The translations under genes were made by a program, and so were the position numbers. This document shows positions 53,164 to 61,781 of a DNA stretch of 64,000 nucleotides, one piece after another. The stretch spans positions 82,619 to 146,618 of the forward strand of contig CANFXW010000008.1 of assembly GCA_947451145.1 (NCBI GenBank). The letters are read 5' to 3'. Each line of letters starts with the position of its first letter. Positions within the stretch are counted from its first letter, which is position 1. This DNA is from Sphingomonadaceae bacterium. Lineage in GTDB: Bacteria; Pseudomonadota; Alphaproteobacteria; Sphingomonadales; Sphingomonadaceae. The notes under the pieces were generated by a model. It ran no database searches. It had not been told where the DNA came from and saw only the letters and a list, made by a program, of their open reading frames with translations.

Positions 53164-53287
53164 CCAGTTCGTTCTCGAACTGGCAAAAAGAAAAGCGCCC
53201 GCACCGCTCGGCGGGGGAAGGGAGCCGCATAGGAGCGGCGCGGGCGCGGCCGGCCGGGGCGCGAGGGGATGGCGCTCGCCCGGCCGG
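53164..53287. repeat. Three further tandem hairpins after the capsid gene
   Basis: CCAGTTCG/CGAACTGG (53164-53183, perfect 8 bp); GCGCCCGC plus CCGCTC pairing with GAGCGG plus GCGGGCGC (53195-53247, 14 pairs with one mismatch); CCGGCCGGGGCG with CGCCCGGCCGG (53250-53287, one bulge). Together with 53081-53155 and 53049-53079 they fill nearly the whole 269-base gap between the capsid stop and gp6. Confidence 0.75.
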
Positions 53288-53294
53288 TGAGGGG

Positions 53295-54449
53295 TTAGGT
53301 CGAGATCTTCAGCAGCTTGATCGCGTCGCTATCCAGCACCTGCCCACCGATCCGCTTGGTTGCGTAGAAGTGGACGAAGGGCTTGTTGGTATAAGGATCG
53401 CGCAGGATCGTCGTCGCCGAACGTTCCGCGATGAGGTAGCCGTTACGGAAGTTGCCGAAAGCGATCGGGAAGGCGTTGGCGGCAACATCGGGCATGTCTT
53501 CAGCCTCGATCACCGGATAGCCGAGCAGGCGGGCCGGCTGGCCTTCCATCAGACCGGGCTGCCACAGGAACGAACCGTCCGCTGCCTTCAGCTTGCGAAC
53601 AACGGCCAGCGTTGCCGAATTCATCACGAAGACAGCACCCTGACGGTGGCCGGGGCGCAGCGAGTGGACGAGATCGATCAGCTTCAGTTCCGGCGCGGTG
53701 TCAAAGCCGGTGGCATTGCCGCTGGCGATGAACTGCAGGGTGCCGAAAGCGCGGGTCGCATCGGTGGTCGCCGCAGTCGGTGCGGCGAGAAAACCCTTGG
53801 GCTGGTTGGTGCCGGTTCCGTTGACGAAAGCTGCACCCTCAGCGCGGGCGAATTCCGAGGCGATTTCGCTCGACAACCAGTCTTCCAGAACGAAAGCCAC
53901 GTCATCAAGCATGGCCTGGCTGGTAGCCGGATTGGCATAGAGCTCACCCGAGGGCGGAACCACTTCGGCGAACTTGGGCGTCTGGGTTTCGGGGCGGGTA
54001 GCCGTTTCGCTCACCCATCCCGAGGCAATGCCGCTGGTGGTGATCAGCTTGCGATAGCCCGCGGTGCCAACCTGCACGACCTGCGAGATTGCGCGGATCG
54101 GGCTCATGCGCTTCAGCTGGGCGGCAATCATCGCATCGATTTCGCGCGGGACAGCATAGCCGCCATCCGCCGAAACAGCGCCCGAAAGCGATTTCAGTTC
54201 GCTTTCCAGGCCCTTGCGCAGATAGCCATCGACGAAGCTCTTGACCTGGATCGAAGGCACCGGCGCGGCGCCATCCAGTACCGGACGGGCAGCAGCGCGC
54301 GAAACCTTGTCGAGCCGTGACTTTACGTCATCAACGTCGTTGCGCAGTTCGACAACGGCCTGATCGGTTGCGTCCTGACGGGCGACAATATCGAACGAGG
54401 CGTTGAGCGGATCGGAGGCGGGATCAACAGTAGGGGTAACGGTATCCAT
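53295..54449 (-). CDS. GTA major capsid protein (gp5, HK97 fold)
   Basis: 384 residues from ATG 54449. N-terminal ~100 residues form the delta/scaffold domain with a coiled coil (QAVVELRNDVDDVKSRLDKV). The HK97 body follows: GGYAVPREIDAMIAAQLKRMSPIRAISQVVQVG, WVSETATRPETQTPKFAEV and GFLAAPTAATTDA. The prohead protease encoded upstream would remove the N-terminal part at maturation. It is the gene with the highest expected copy need in the cluster. Confidence 0.93.
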   Translation of the reverse strand: MDTVTPTVDPASDPLNASFDIVARQDATDQAVVELRNDVDDVKSRLDKVSRAAARPVLDGAAPVPSIQVKSFVDGYLRKGLESELKSLSGAVSADGGYAVPREIDAMIAAQLKRMSPIRAISQVVQVGTAGYRKLITTSGIASGWVSETATRPETQTPKFAEVVPPSGELYANPATSQAMLDDVAFVLEDWLSSEIASEFARAEGAAFVNGTGTNQPKGFLAAPTAATTDATRAFGTLQFIASGNATGFDTAPELKLIDLVHSLRPGHRQGAVFVMNSATLAVVRKLKAADGSFLWQPGLMEGQPARLLGYPVIEAEDMPDVAANAFPIAFGNFRNGYLIAERSATTILRDPYTNKPFVHFYATKRIGGQVLDSDAIKLLKIST

Positions 54450-54536
54450 GGGGCAGTTCACCTTTCACAAATTGAGCCGCTGGTCCCCATGGAATGAGGG
54501 GCGGCCGGCAGGGATTTCGGGAGGAAACGGGAGGGG

Positions 54537-54947
54537 TTACTGGAACAGATGCACCCGCGCGGCGTGTTGCATCGGGTGGGTGACAAGGCTCACCTCGAAG
54601 AGCTGAACCTCGGTCAGATCGCGTCCCGCGCCGTGCTGGCGGTAGGATTGGACGCGGTAGCCGAACGACAGGCCGGTCACCTCGCCGCGACGCAGTGCAC
54701 GGGCTGCGCCGCCATCGGGATTATCGATCCGGGCAAGAACGCGCAGGCCGCGCTTGTCTTCGGCGATCTTCTCGATCCAGCCGATGCGCAGATCGGGCCG
54801 GTGCTGCCAGAGCAGCGGGAAGGGCGTCTTGCGTGTCGCAAGACTGTGGGCAAAAGCGCCGGGCAGGATCAGGTCATGCCCGGCATCGCGGCGATCGAAC
54901 AGCGCGGCATAGCCTGCAAAGCGCAGCGGCTTGTCGGACGCGCTCAC
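54537..54947 (-). CDS. GTA prohead protease (gp4)
   Basis: 136 residues from GTG 54947, which overlaps the preceding stop as GTGA; the frame upstream is a shadow. HK97-type protease features: LRFAGYAALFDRRDAGHDLILPGAF, LLWQHRPDLRIGW (His) and EVTGLSFGYRV (Ser). It cleaves the capsid N-terminus during assembly. Confidence 0.88.
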   Translation of the reverse strand: MSASDKPLRFAGYAALFDRRDAGHDLILPGAFAHSLATRKTPFPLLWQHRPDLRIGWIEKIAEDKRGLRVLARIDNPDGGAARALRRGEVTGLSFGYRVQSYRQHGAGRDLTEVQLFEVSLVTHPMQHAARVHLFQ

Positions 54948-55252
54948 CGCAGGAAATCCGACAGGCCGAAGCGGAAGGCAAGGCCGACGAGCAACAGGGC
55001 AAGGCTGCCACGCACCAGCCAGTCGATCGCCGCCTTCCACGCCGACCGCTTGGCATCGCGCCAGGCGGCGAGCAGTTGGCGCAGCTCCGAAAGGTCTTCG
55101 TGCGCCTTCTCGTCATCGAGCCCCATGCGGCTGAGAACCCGCTCGGCCCCCAGTTCGCTGGCCTCTTCAACAATCGCGCGGAGCGTAACGAGGTCGCCCC
55201 CGCTACTGGCTGCCTGCGCAATCAGGCGGGCCAGCATTTCATCACGGTTCAT
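54944..55252 (-). CDS. GTA-linked DUF6127 protein with one membrane helix
   Basis: 102 residues from ATG 55252, overlapping the portal stop as ATGA. N-terminal part is charged and helical (DEMLARLIAQAASSGGDLVTLRAIVEEASELG, two segments); a membrane segment lies near the C-terminus (WLVRGSLALLLVGLAFRFGL). It corresponds to the small ORF between portal and protease in GTA clusters. Membrane docking of assembly is possible but unproven. Confidence 0.75.
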   Translation of the reverse strand: MNRDEMLARLIAQAASSGGDLVTLRAIVEEASELGAERVLSRMGLDDEKAHEDLSELRQLLAAWRDAKRSAWKAAIDWLVRGSLALLLVGLAFRFGLSDFLR

Positions 55253-56466
55253 GATTTGTTCCTTGCTTGATTGGCCTTGGGAGTTGCCGGGGGTGCAACG
55301 GGTGCCGAAACTGGTGCCAAAGCTGGCGAAGGCGGCAGGCCGAGCATGGCGCGTTTTTCCTCGTCGCTGAGGAAAGCTGCGTCGCTGACCTGCTTCCACA
55401 GCTGCTGGCGGTCTTCCGAAAGGGCGGTCACCTTATCGAGATCGAGCGACAGCTTGGCGTTCGGGAACCACGTTGCCAGCCCCTCGCAGAGCGCCGCGAG
55501 CAGTTTGGACGAGAGCGGCAGCAGGGTCAGCCGCCACAGCGCGCGGTTAGCCTCGCGGTAGTTCGCATAGGTTGAATCCCCCGGCAGGCCGAGCAGCATC
55601 GGCGGCACGCCAAAGGCCAGAGCAATGTCCCGGGCAGCAGCGGCCTTCAGCGTCGCAAAGTCCATGTCCGCCGGGGACAGCGCCATTGATTGCCACTTCA
55701 GCCCGCCTTCAAGCAGCATCGGCCGCCCGGCATTGGCCTCGCCCGAAAAGGCCGAGGAGAGTTCGGATTTGAGCCGGTCAAACTGGTCGGCCGTCAGACC
55801 GCCGCTGTCGCCGGTATCATAGACCAGCGCGCCCGATGGCCGGGCGGAATTGTCGAGCAGAGCGCGGTTCCACAGGCTTGCGGCATTGTGGATCGCCACG
55901 GCCTGATCCGCCGCCGAAAGGCAGCCCGCACCGTAATGATCGTCCGACGGATGAAAGCCCTTGATGTGGATGACATTGGGCGAGGCGTCTTCGTCCAGCA
56001 CCGGAATGGTCAGCACGGTTTCACCGACGCGATAGGCCCAGGCGGTCGGCCAGCCATCCTCGCCGAGCACGGCAGATACCCGCTCGGGCCGCAGCGCGAA
56101 AAGCTCGACCGGGCGGCCGCGCGCATCTTTCATGATCTGCACCCAGGCATTGCCGTGGAGCAGCAATTGCGAGGCCAGCGTTTCCAGCAGCGATTGGCCC
56201 GCACTGGTCGCAGTGACCAGCGACACCAGCTTGGGGTCGGCAGGCAAAAGCTGCGCCTGCCCCAGCCCTTCGGATACCAGCCGCACGGCGCGCTGCGCCA
56301 CCGGGTTTTCCAGATAGGCGTGCTTGACTGCCGACTGATATTCAAACGGACGCCGTGCTGGGGTGCAATCGGCAAAGAACCAGGGCGAAGAATAACCGCG
56401 CGCCAAAGGCACACGATCCCGCCCCCCGCCCTTGAAGGCAGAGGCCAGCGACTGGAGAAATGACAT
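55249..56466 (-). CDS. GTA portal protein (gp3, HK97 type)
   Basis: 405 residues. YLENPVAQRAVRLVSEGLGQ, LLLHGNAWVQIMKDARGRPVELFALRP, AIHNAASLWNRALLDNSARPSGALV and FGVPPMLLGLPGDSTYANYREANRALW are typical HK97-family portal segments. It forms the ring through which DNA is packaged. C-terminal tail is Pro/Ala-rich. Confidence 0.93.
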   Translation of the reverse strand: MSFLQSLASAFKGGGRDRVPLARGYSSPWFFADCTPARRPFEYQSAVKHAYLENPVAQRAVRLVSEGLGQAQLLPADPKLVSLVTATSAGQSLLETLASQLLLHGNAWVQIMKDARGRPVELFALRPERVSAVLGEDGWPTAWAYRVGETVLTIPVLDEDASPNVIHIKGFHPSDDHYGAGCLSAADQAVAIHNAASLWNRALLDNSARPSGALVYDTGDSGGLTADQFDRLKSELSSAFSGEANAGRPMLLEGGLKWQSMALSPADMDFATLKAAAARDIALAFGVPPMLLGLPGDSTYANYREANRALWRLTLLPLSSKLLAALCEGLATWFPNAKLSLDLDKVTALSEDRQQLWKQVSDAAFLSDEEKRAMLGLPPSPALAPVSAPVAPPATPKANQARNKS

Positions 56467-56487
56467 GTTGGTGGGCCTTTCGGTCTT

Positions 56488-57837
56488 TCAGAAATCGGAT
56501 CGGACGCGCGGCACTGCGCGGGACTTCAAACACAGCTCGGTCAGCGCCCAGACCAGCGCATCGGCGCGATCAGGTGAGCGGCCCGGGCCTTCGTAGCCGC
56601 CGCCTGCTATCAACCCGCAAAGCTCGTCTTCCAGCGCGGGGAAAGTGCCCGCGTGGCGCACTCTTCCGGCCTCGTACAAGGCGGCGACCGGTTCGGCGCG
56701 GGCGACTTTGCCCTTGCTGGCGTGAACCAGTTTCAGCGGCAGGTTGACCTCGGCTGCGCGGAGCACGCTGGCGACCATTTCCCCGCCCTGATTGGCTTCG
56801 GCAATCACCCGGTCGGCCTGCCAGACCTGCGCGGCATTGGCGACGGCTCTGGCCCAGCGCTCCGGGCTGGCCTTCGTCACCGAGGCATCGGCGAGAACAT
56901 GGGCCACGCCGTCATCGCCCAGCGCGCAAACGATGATCCCGCAGGCATCGCCGCCCGCCGAGGCCGGAGGGTCGACGCCGATCACCACGCGGCCAAAGCT
57001 GCTGGTCTCGCCCTTGATGCGAACTTCCTCCAGCATGGCGCGGGTCCAAAGTGCCCCTGCCGCTTCGGAAATGAGTTCGCCGTCAAGTTCCTGTCGGCCC
57101 AGCATCGATTTGCCATATTCGCGCCGGATATCGCGGATGAACCGGGTCGGCAGGTTCCTCTCGTTGTCTTCCGTGCGGCCATGAGTGATCGCCACATCTG
57201 CAGTTTCCGCAGCTACCAGCCGGTGGACGAGTGCGACTGCTCTGGGTGTCGTTGTCGCCAGAATGCGGGGCTGGTCACCCAGCCGCATGCCGAGCAAGAG
57301 GTTGTCCCAGGCCCGCATCGCGCGGCCATTGGCGTTGTCCCATTTGGCGATCTCGTCACACCATGCGTGGCTGTGTTGGGGGCCGCGTAGCGAGTCCGCT
57401 TCCTGCGCCGAATAGAGCGTCGCCTGCGACCCGTTGGGCCAGACCAGCCGCCTGAGTGACGGCTCGAAGTTGGGCATGCGGTCGGGCGGACAGACGCCCA
57501 GAACCCCGCTTTCGCCTTCGACCATCACGGCGCGCGCCTCGACCAGCGAGTTAGCGACCATGGCAATCCGCGCGACAGGAGAACGCTCGGCTATGGCGCG
57601 GACCCATTCGGCTCCGGCCCGGGTTTTGCCAAAGCCGCGCCCGGCCATGATCAGCCATATGCGCCAGTCGCCCTCAGGCGGCAGCTGATCCTTGCGGGCC
57701 CAGAGTTTCCAGTGGGTGGCAAATTCCTTTTGTTGTTCCTCGGAGAGGCTGAACAGCTTCTCAAGCCTGACTTCTTCTTTCTGGTTAAGCAGCCAGGTGA
57801 GCAATTTATCGGGTTGGGCTGTCGGCTGATTGGTCAA
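56488..57837 (-). CDS. GTA terminase large subunit (gp2)
   Basis: 449 residues. ATPase Walker A is AGRGFGKT (Lys71), Walker B HAWCDEIAKW (Asp161, Glu162). The nuclease domain begins VVIGVDPPASAGGDACG with its metal-binding Asp. It packages host DNA into the particle, in GTAs without site specificity. Overlaps gp1 by 32 bases. Confidence 0.95.
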   Translation of the reverse strand: MTNQPTAQPDKLLTWLLNQKEEVRLEKLFSLSEEQQKEFATHWKLWARKDQLPPEGDWRIWLIMAGRGFGKTRAGAEWVRAIAERSPVARIAMVANSLVEARAVMVEGESGVLGVCPPDRMPNFEPSLRRLVWPNGSQATLYSAQEADSLRGPQHSHAWCDEIAKWDNANGRAMRAWDNLLLGMRLGDQPRILATTTPRAVALVHRLVAAETADVAITHGRTEDNERNLPTRFIRDIRREYGKSMLGRQELDGELISEAAGALWTRAMLEEVRIKGETSSFGRVVIGVDPPASAGGDACGIIVCALGDDGVAHVLADASVTKASPERWARAVANAAQVWQADRVIAEANQGGEMVASVLRAAEVNLPLKLVHASKGKVARAEPVAALYEAGRVRHAGTFPALEDELCGLIAGGGYEGPGRSPDRADALVWALTELCLKSRAVPRVRSDF

Positions 57838-58318
57838 TGATCTGTTCCGCCTTGGGTGCTGCGGCAGCCAGCATACGCTGGCGCATGGTTTCCAGTTTGG
57901 CGTTGATGCTCAGCACGATGGCTTCGGCATCTTCATTGTTGCGAATGGCCCGTTGGCGTGAGGCGCTTTCGCGATGGGCAGCGAGCAGACGGAAGGCCGT
58001 TGCATTGTCAAATGCGCGGACGCCCCGTTTTGCGCCGCTGGCGGGTTTCACCTCGCCAACCCGCAGCCGGTGGAGCAGTTCGAGCTCAAGGTGATCATAG
58101 CCATCGCAAAGCGATTTCTGCCATTGCCGGTTGAACTCGGGATAATTCCGACGCGCCTCATAGGCTGTGGCGGTGGCGATATTGGCTTTTCGGGCCGCTG
58201 CGCTAACGTTTGATGTCGCGGCAAGCTCATCGAGAAAGGTCTTTGACCAGCGCGGTAGGCTTGGTTTGGCCTGCGCGACGAGACGCGACTTCCGGCCGGA
58301 CAAGGGCTTGTCCGCCAT
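57806..58318 (-). CDS. GTA terminase small subunit-like protein (gp1)
   Basis: 170 residues. A helix-turn-helix near residues 25-60 (TSNVSAAARKANIATATAYE) and the following RNYPEFNRQWQKSLCDGYDHLE are typical of TerS DNA-binding regions. The C-terminal half is helical and may bind TerL. It is the first gene of the cluster, 66 bases after the predicted transcription start. Confidence 0.82.
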   Translation of the reverse strand: MADKPLSGRKSRLVAQAKPSLPRWSKTFLDELAATSNVSAAARKANIATATAYEARRNYPEFNRQWQKSLCDGYDHLELELLHRLRVGEVKPASGAKRGVRAFDNATAFRLLAAHRESASRQRAIRNNEDAEAIVLSINAKLETMRQRMLAAAAPKAEQIIDQSADSPTR

Positions 58319-58390
58319 GGATTGGGTTCCTCTGCTGGTTGGGTGGGCGAAGCCGTTCGTTTCCGAATCGGTCTATCGCGATGTTCCATA

Positions 58391-58440
58391 TATGTACCCA
58401 AACAGCGTGACGTTGTCAATATAAAAGAACCAAATGGGTT
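58391..58440 (-). promoter_or_regulatory. GTA cluster promoter with upstream palindrome
   Basis: On the minus strand TTGACA (58419-58414), 17-base spacer, TACATA (58396-58391). Just upstream is AACCnnnnnGGTT (58428-58440) preceded by TTAA, a possible activator site; CtrA- or GafA-type control is a guess. Confidence 0.6.
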
Positions 58441-58516
58441 AATTTAGCCTTTGCTTGCCGCCATCACCAGCAGTGTCTAAAGCGCCGCCATCCTCTTTTC
58501 CGGAGCCACCATCACA

Positions 58517-59164
58517 ATGCTGCGCCGCTTTTACGAATGGATCATGGACAAGGCAGCACACCGGCATGCCGCGTGGTGGCTGGCGTTCTTCGCCTTTGCT
58601 GACGGCGGCCTGTTCCCGTTCCCGCCGCATCCCTTGCTGGGACTGATGTGTCTGGCCGAGCCGAAAAAGGCGGTGCGCTTTGCCTTGATCACCACCGTGG
58701 CCTCGGCGCTTGGCGGGATGACGGGCTATGCCATCGGGCATTTCCTATACGATACCGTCGGCACGCAGCTGCTTGCCGCGCTCGGCCTTACGCACAAATT
58801 CCCGATGGCTGCCTGCTATCTGCGCGAATACGGTGCGGAAATCATCATCCTGAAATCGGCCACGCCGATCCCGTTCCTGCTGATCTCGGTAACGGCAGGG
58901 TTTATCAATTTCCCGCTGCTGACTTTCGTTGCCGCATCAGCCGCCTCACGTGGGGTGATTTTCCTGACCATCGGGATTCTGTTCCGTCTGTTCGGCCCGC
59001 CGATCAAGGCCTTCATCGACAAGTACCTGGCATGGCTCGTCGCGGGCTTCGTGATTGTTGTGGTGTCAGGCTACGTCGCCTTCTCGCTGCTCAGTGGGGA
59101 AGCCAAACATACCAGCGAAAAGTGCGCAGCGGCGGCAGAGGTGGTTACCGCGGTTGCGAACTAG
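58517..59164 (+). CDS. YqaA/SNARE-associated (VTT-domain) membrane protein
   Basis: 215 residues with about five membrane segments. FADGGLFPFPPHPLLGLMCLAEPKKAVRFAL, ASALGGMTGYAIGHFLYD and KSATPIPFLLISVTAGFINFP match the DedA/YqaA group, thought to move lipids across the inner membrane. Its last 20 bases overlap the convergent SGNH gene. Confidence 0.85.
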   Translation: MLRRFYEWIMDKAAHRHAAWWLAFFAFADGGLFPFPPHPLLGLMCLAEPKKAVRFALITTVASALGGMTGYAIGHFLYDTVGTQLLAALGLTHKFPMAACYLREYGAEIIILKSATPIPFLLISVTAGFINFPLLTFVAASAASRGVIFLTIGILFRLFGPPIKAFIDKYLAWLVAGFVIVVVSGYVAFSLLSGEAKHTSEKCAAAAEVVTAVAN

Positions 59165-60017
59165 GCCCGGGGTTGGTCTGCGCTAACGCTGCCTGCATTA
59201 TCGGTTCGACCGCGTAGTAGGCAGCGCGGGTAAGGTGCGTGCCATCGCTGCTCATCCCCTGCTTGGGGCTGCCATCATTCGCGGCAAGGGCTGCGTGGTA
59301 ATCGGCAAAGACCAAGTGCTCCTCAGCCGCAAATTTCGCCAGCCAACGGTTGACCTGTTCGATCTGCGGGCCCGGGTCTGCGCCGCCGTTAAGCTGGGGC
59401 TTGCGTGAAGGGGGGAGCGCTCCGATGATCACGGCGATGTGATTGGCCCTGGCGATCTCCACCATCGAGCGGACATTGCCCTGATACAGATCGAAGCTCG
59501 CCGGGCCCGAAATTCCAGCGATATCGTTCAGCCCGATTAGCAAGTGCACCTTTCGCGGCTGTAAAGAAACAACATCGGAATAGAACCGCGCCAGCACCTG
59601 CGGTGTGCCCTGGCCGCCAATTCCGCGGTTGACCATCCTGTCAGAAAACAGGCCGGGTTCGGCACCGCTCCATTCCCACGTGATTGAATCGCCGATGAAA
59701 ACAGTGTCCGGTCTGATTCCCGCCTTTTGCAACCGGAGATTGTCGGCGCTGAAGTTGCAAATTCCGGCCCAGTCCTCAAGCCGCGGCTGCTCGCCGCCGA
59801 TGACCATCAGGGTGAGGCGCAACTTCTCCAGACCCGGCGAAGTGATGGCCGGACATGGATTGTCGGTCATTCCCGGATTGTGCGCCCTCAGCGCGCCCGC
59901 GCCAGCGCGCATCGCCAGCAACAAAATCAATGCGAGCATCGCGGATGAAGCAAGGCTCCGCCATGTTCGGCGGGCTGTTCGGTTGCCGTTATCTGGGTCC
60001 GGATCTTGCTGCATCAC
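59145..60017 (-). CDS. SGNH/GDSL hydrolase, signal-anchored
   Basis: 290 residues. A membrane/signal segment lies at ~23-40 (SSAMLALILLLAMRAGAG). SGNH blocks: VFIGDSITWEW (Ser111), VNRGIGGQGTPQ, LIGLNDIAG and SDGTHLTRAAY (Asp, His). Likely a periplasmic esterase or lysophospholipase/acyl-esterase. A second, shorter copy of the family is at 61782. Confidence 0.9.
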   Translation of the reverse strand: MMQQDPDPDNGNRTARRTWRSLASSAMLALILLLAMRAGAGALRAHNPGMTDNPCPAITSPGLEKLRLTLMVIGGEQPRLEDWAGICNFSADNLRLQKAGIRPDTVFIGDSITWEWSGAEPGLFSDRMVNRGIGGQGTPQVLARFYSDVVSLQPRKVHLLIGLNDIAGISGPASFDLYQGNVRSMVEIARANHIAVIIGALPPSRKPQLNGGADPGPQIEQVNRWLAKFAAEEHLVFADYHAALAANDGSPKQGMSSDGTHLTRAAYYAVEPIMQAALAQTNPGPSSQPR

Positions 60018-60065
60018 CTGCCCAGTCTAAGCCCATCGGGCTAAGATTTGGTTTGCAGAGCGGCT

Positions 60066-61709
60066 TTAACGGATCGGCTTTACCGCCGCTTCCGCTCTTT
60101 CCAGCAAGGCCAAGGCAACGGGATCACGCGGGCGCAGCTTGAGTGAGGCTGAGGCTGCGAGCCTGGCCCCGGCAGCATCGCCTGCCGCCAGCAGCGCCGC
60201 AGCTACATCGCGCCGCACCGGATACCAGAAGGCTGGCGGATCGGAGAAATAGCGAAAATCGCGCGTTTCTTCGATGTCCGCAGCCTCGCCAAAGGCCTTG
60301 GCGGCATCGGCGAAGCGCCCTTCGATCATGGCGATCCGCCCGGTCAGGACCTTGCGTGTGATGCCCAGCATCTGCTCGGCCGCCCGGTTCTCGCGCTCTG
60401 CCTTTTCCGCGATCTTTTCCGGAATTGCTGCGAGTTCAGCTTGAGCACCCGGCACATCGCGCAGCCACAACAGCGCTTCGCCGCGGGCATAGTGCCGCGC
60501 TGCCTTCAGATAGGGCAGTTTGGGCTCTGGCAGGGCGAGAACCCTGGCCGGATCTTCGAACCGAGCCATCGCGAAGTATCCCGCCGCCGCCAGCAATTGC
60601 GACGCCGGCCCCGCTTTCTCATCCTGGCTCGACTTCTCGACCAGTGGTCCGGCCAGATTCAACGCCATGCGCGAATCCCCCGCCATCATCGCCCCGCCCA
60701 GACCGAAAATTACGTTGTGCGCGTGATAGGGCAGACCCCAGACGCCCATCGGCCCTTCCAGTCCCAGCCGCTTGGCATTGTCTTTGCCGATTTCCACCGC
60801 GCGCCAATTGGTATCGGCGGCATCCTGATAGCGGCCGAGCCAATAGAAGGTATGCGAAGGCATGTGGACAAGGTGGCTGGCGCGCGGAGCCAGACCCGCC
60901 AGCCGGTTGGCAAAGGGCTCGGCCTTTTCGGGATGATCGAGCGCTTCCTCGGCATGGATGTAGAAATGGATCGCCGGAGTGTGATCGGGATCGCGCGCCA
61001 GCACGCCTTCGAGCAATGCAACAACCTGCTCCATTTGCGGATGGTCGAAATCGTCGTCCGATTTGCCAAAGCTGGCAACCATCATCGCGTCGGCGGCCAG
61101 CACGGCAATCTCGTTGTCGGCAGGATAGGCGGTGGCCAGCTTTTGCATGGCGGCGGCATAGGCGCGGTCATGATCGATCGGTTTGCCGCCCGGCAGGTAG
61201 CGCAGAGCCAGTGCTTTGGTCAGGTCGCTTTCCCGCGCCGATCCGCCCTTTGCCGCCATGCTTCTTGCCTGCTGCGCCATCTTCAGCAGCGGCACGCGTT
61301 CCTTGTCGTCTTTGCCGTAATTGATCGTCGGCCCCGAAACCAGCGCCTGCCCCCAAAGGCACATGGCGCAGGCAGGATCGAGCCGCACCGCTTCGGTCAT
61401 CGCTTCGATCGAGGCCTTGTGGGCAAAGGCTGCACCGAGCTCCAGCCCGTTGGAGAAGAACGCCTGCGCGGCTGGAACTGCGGCGGTGATTGCAAAGCCG
61501 CCCTTGCCATAGCCGGTGAGCAGAGTGGGCGTTTTGGGCGCGACCATATCGTCATGGCTGTGCGCGGGATCGTGGGACGGCGTAGAGGCGGGCGTTCCGG
61601 ACATCGCGTGATCGCGGTGCTCGTCGCCCCGGCTGTCTTGAGCCAAGGCCAATGAAGATGAGGCGAGCAGGCCCAAGACCGTCAGGAGAGCCAATTTGCC
61701 TTTGCGCAT
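60066..61709 (-). CDS. Secreted TPR protein with His-rich N-terminus
   Basis: 547 residues from ATG 61709 (AAAGGGG at 6 bases); ATG 61715 sits too close to that sequence. Signal peptide to ~25. Residues ~27-60 are rich in His/Asp (DEHRDHAMSG ... HDPAHSHDD), a possible metal-binding stretch. DPACAMCLWGQAL has a CxxC. The rest is TPR helices (EQVVALLEGVLARDPDHTPAIHFYIHA, two parts). Family is common in sphingomonads and has no assigned role that I know. Confidence 0.8.
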   Translation of the reverse strand: MRKGKLALLTVLGLLASSSLALAQDSRGDEHRDHAMSGTPASTPSHDPAHSHDDMVAPKTPTLLTGYGKGGFAITAAVPAAQAFFSNGLELGAAFAHKASIEAMTEAVRLDPACAMCLWGQALVSGPTINYGKDDKERVPLLKMAQQARSMAAKGGSARESDLTKALALRYLPGGKPIDHDRAYAAAMQKLATAYPADNEIAVLAADAMMVASFGKSDDDFDHPQMEQVVALLEGVLARDPDHTPAIHFYIHAEEALDHPEKAEPFANRLAGLAPRASHLVHMPSHTFYWLGRYQDAADTNWRAVEIGKDNAKRLGLEGPMGVWGLPYHAHNVIFGLGGAMMAGDSRMALNLAGPLVEKSSQDEKAGPASQLLAAAGYFAMARFEDPARVLALPEPKLPYLKAARHYARGEALLWLRDVPGAQAELAAIPEKIAEKAERENRAAEQMLGITRKVLTGRIAMIEGRFADAAKAFGEAADIEETRDFRYFSDPPAFWYPVRRDVAAALLAAGDAAGARLAASASLKLRPRDPVALALLERAEAAVKPIR

Positions 61710-61781
61710 CTTCATCCCCTTTGCCTGACGCGAGGCTGTCATAGGCCCGGGGGAATAGCAAATTGCGCCGCGCGGGCTGAA

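Noticed and set aside
44103..58318. Active prophage
   Set aside because: No integrase, repressor, replication or lysis genes and no attachment-site repeats seen; gene order is that of a GTA.
60441..61655. 404-residue open frame on the plus strand
   Set aside because: Antisense to the TPR gene, His/Arg/Gly-rich with no recognisable fold.
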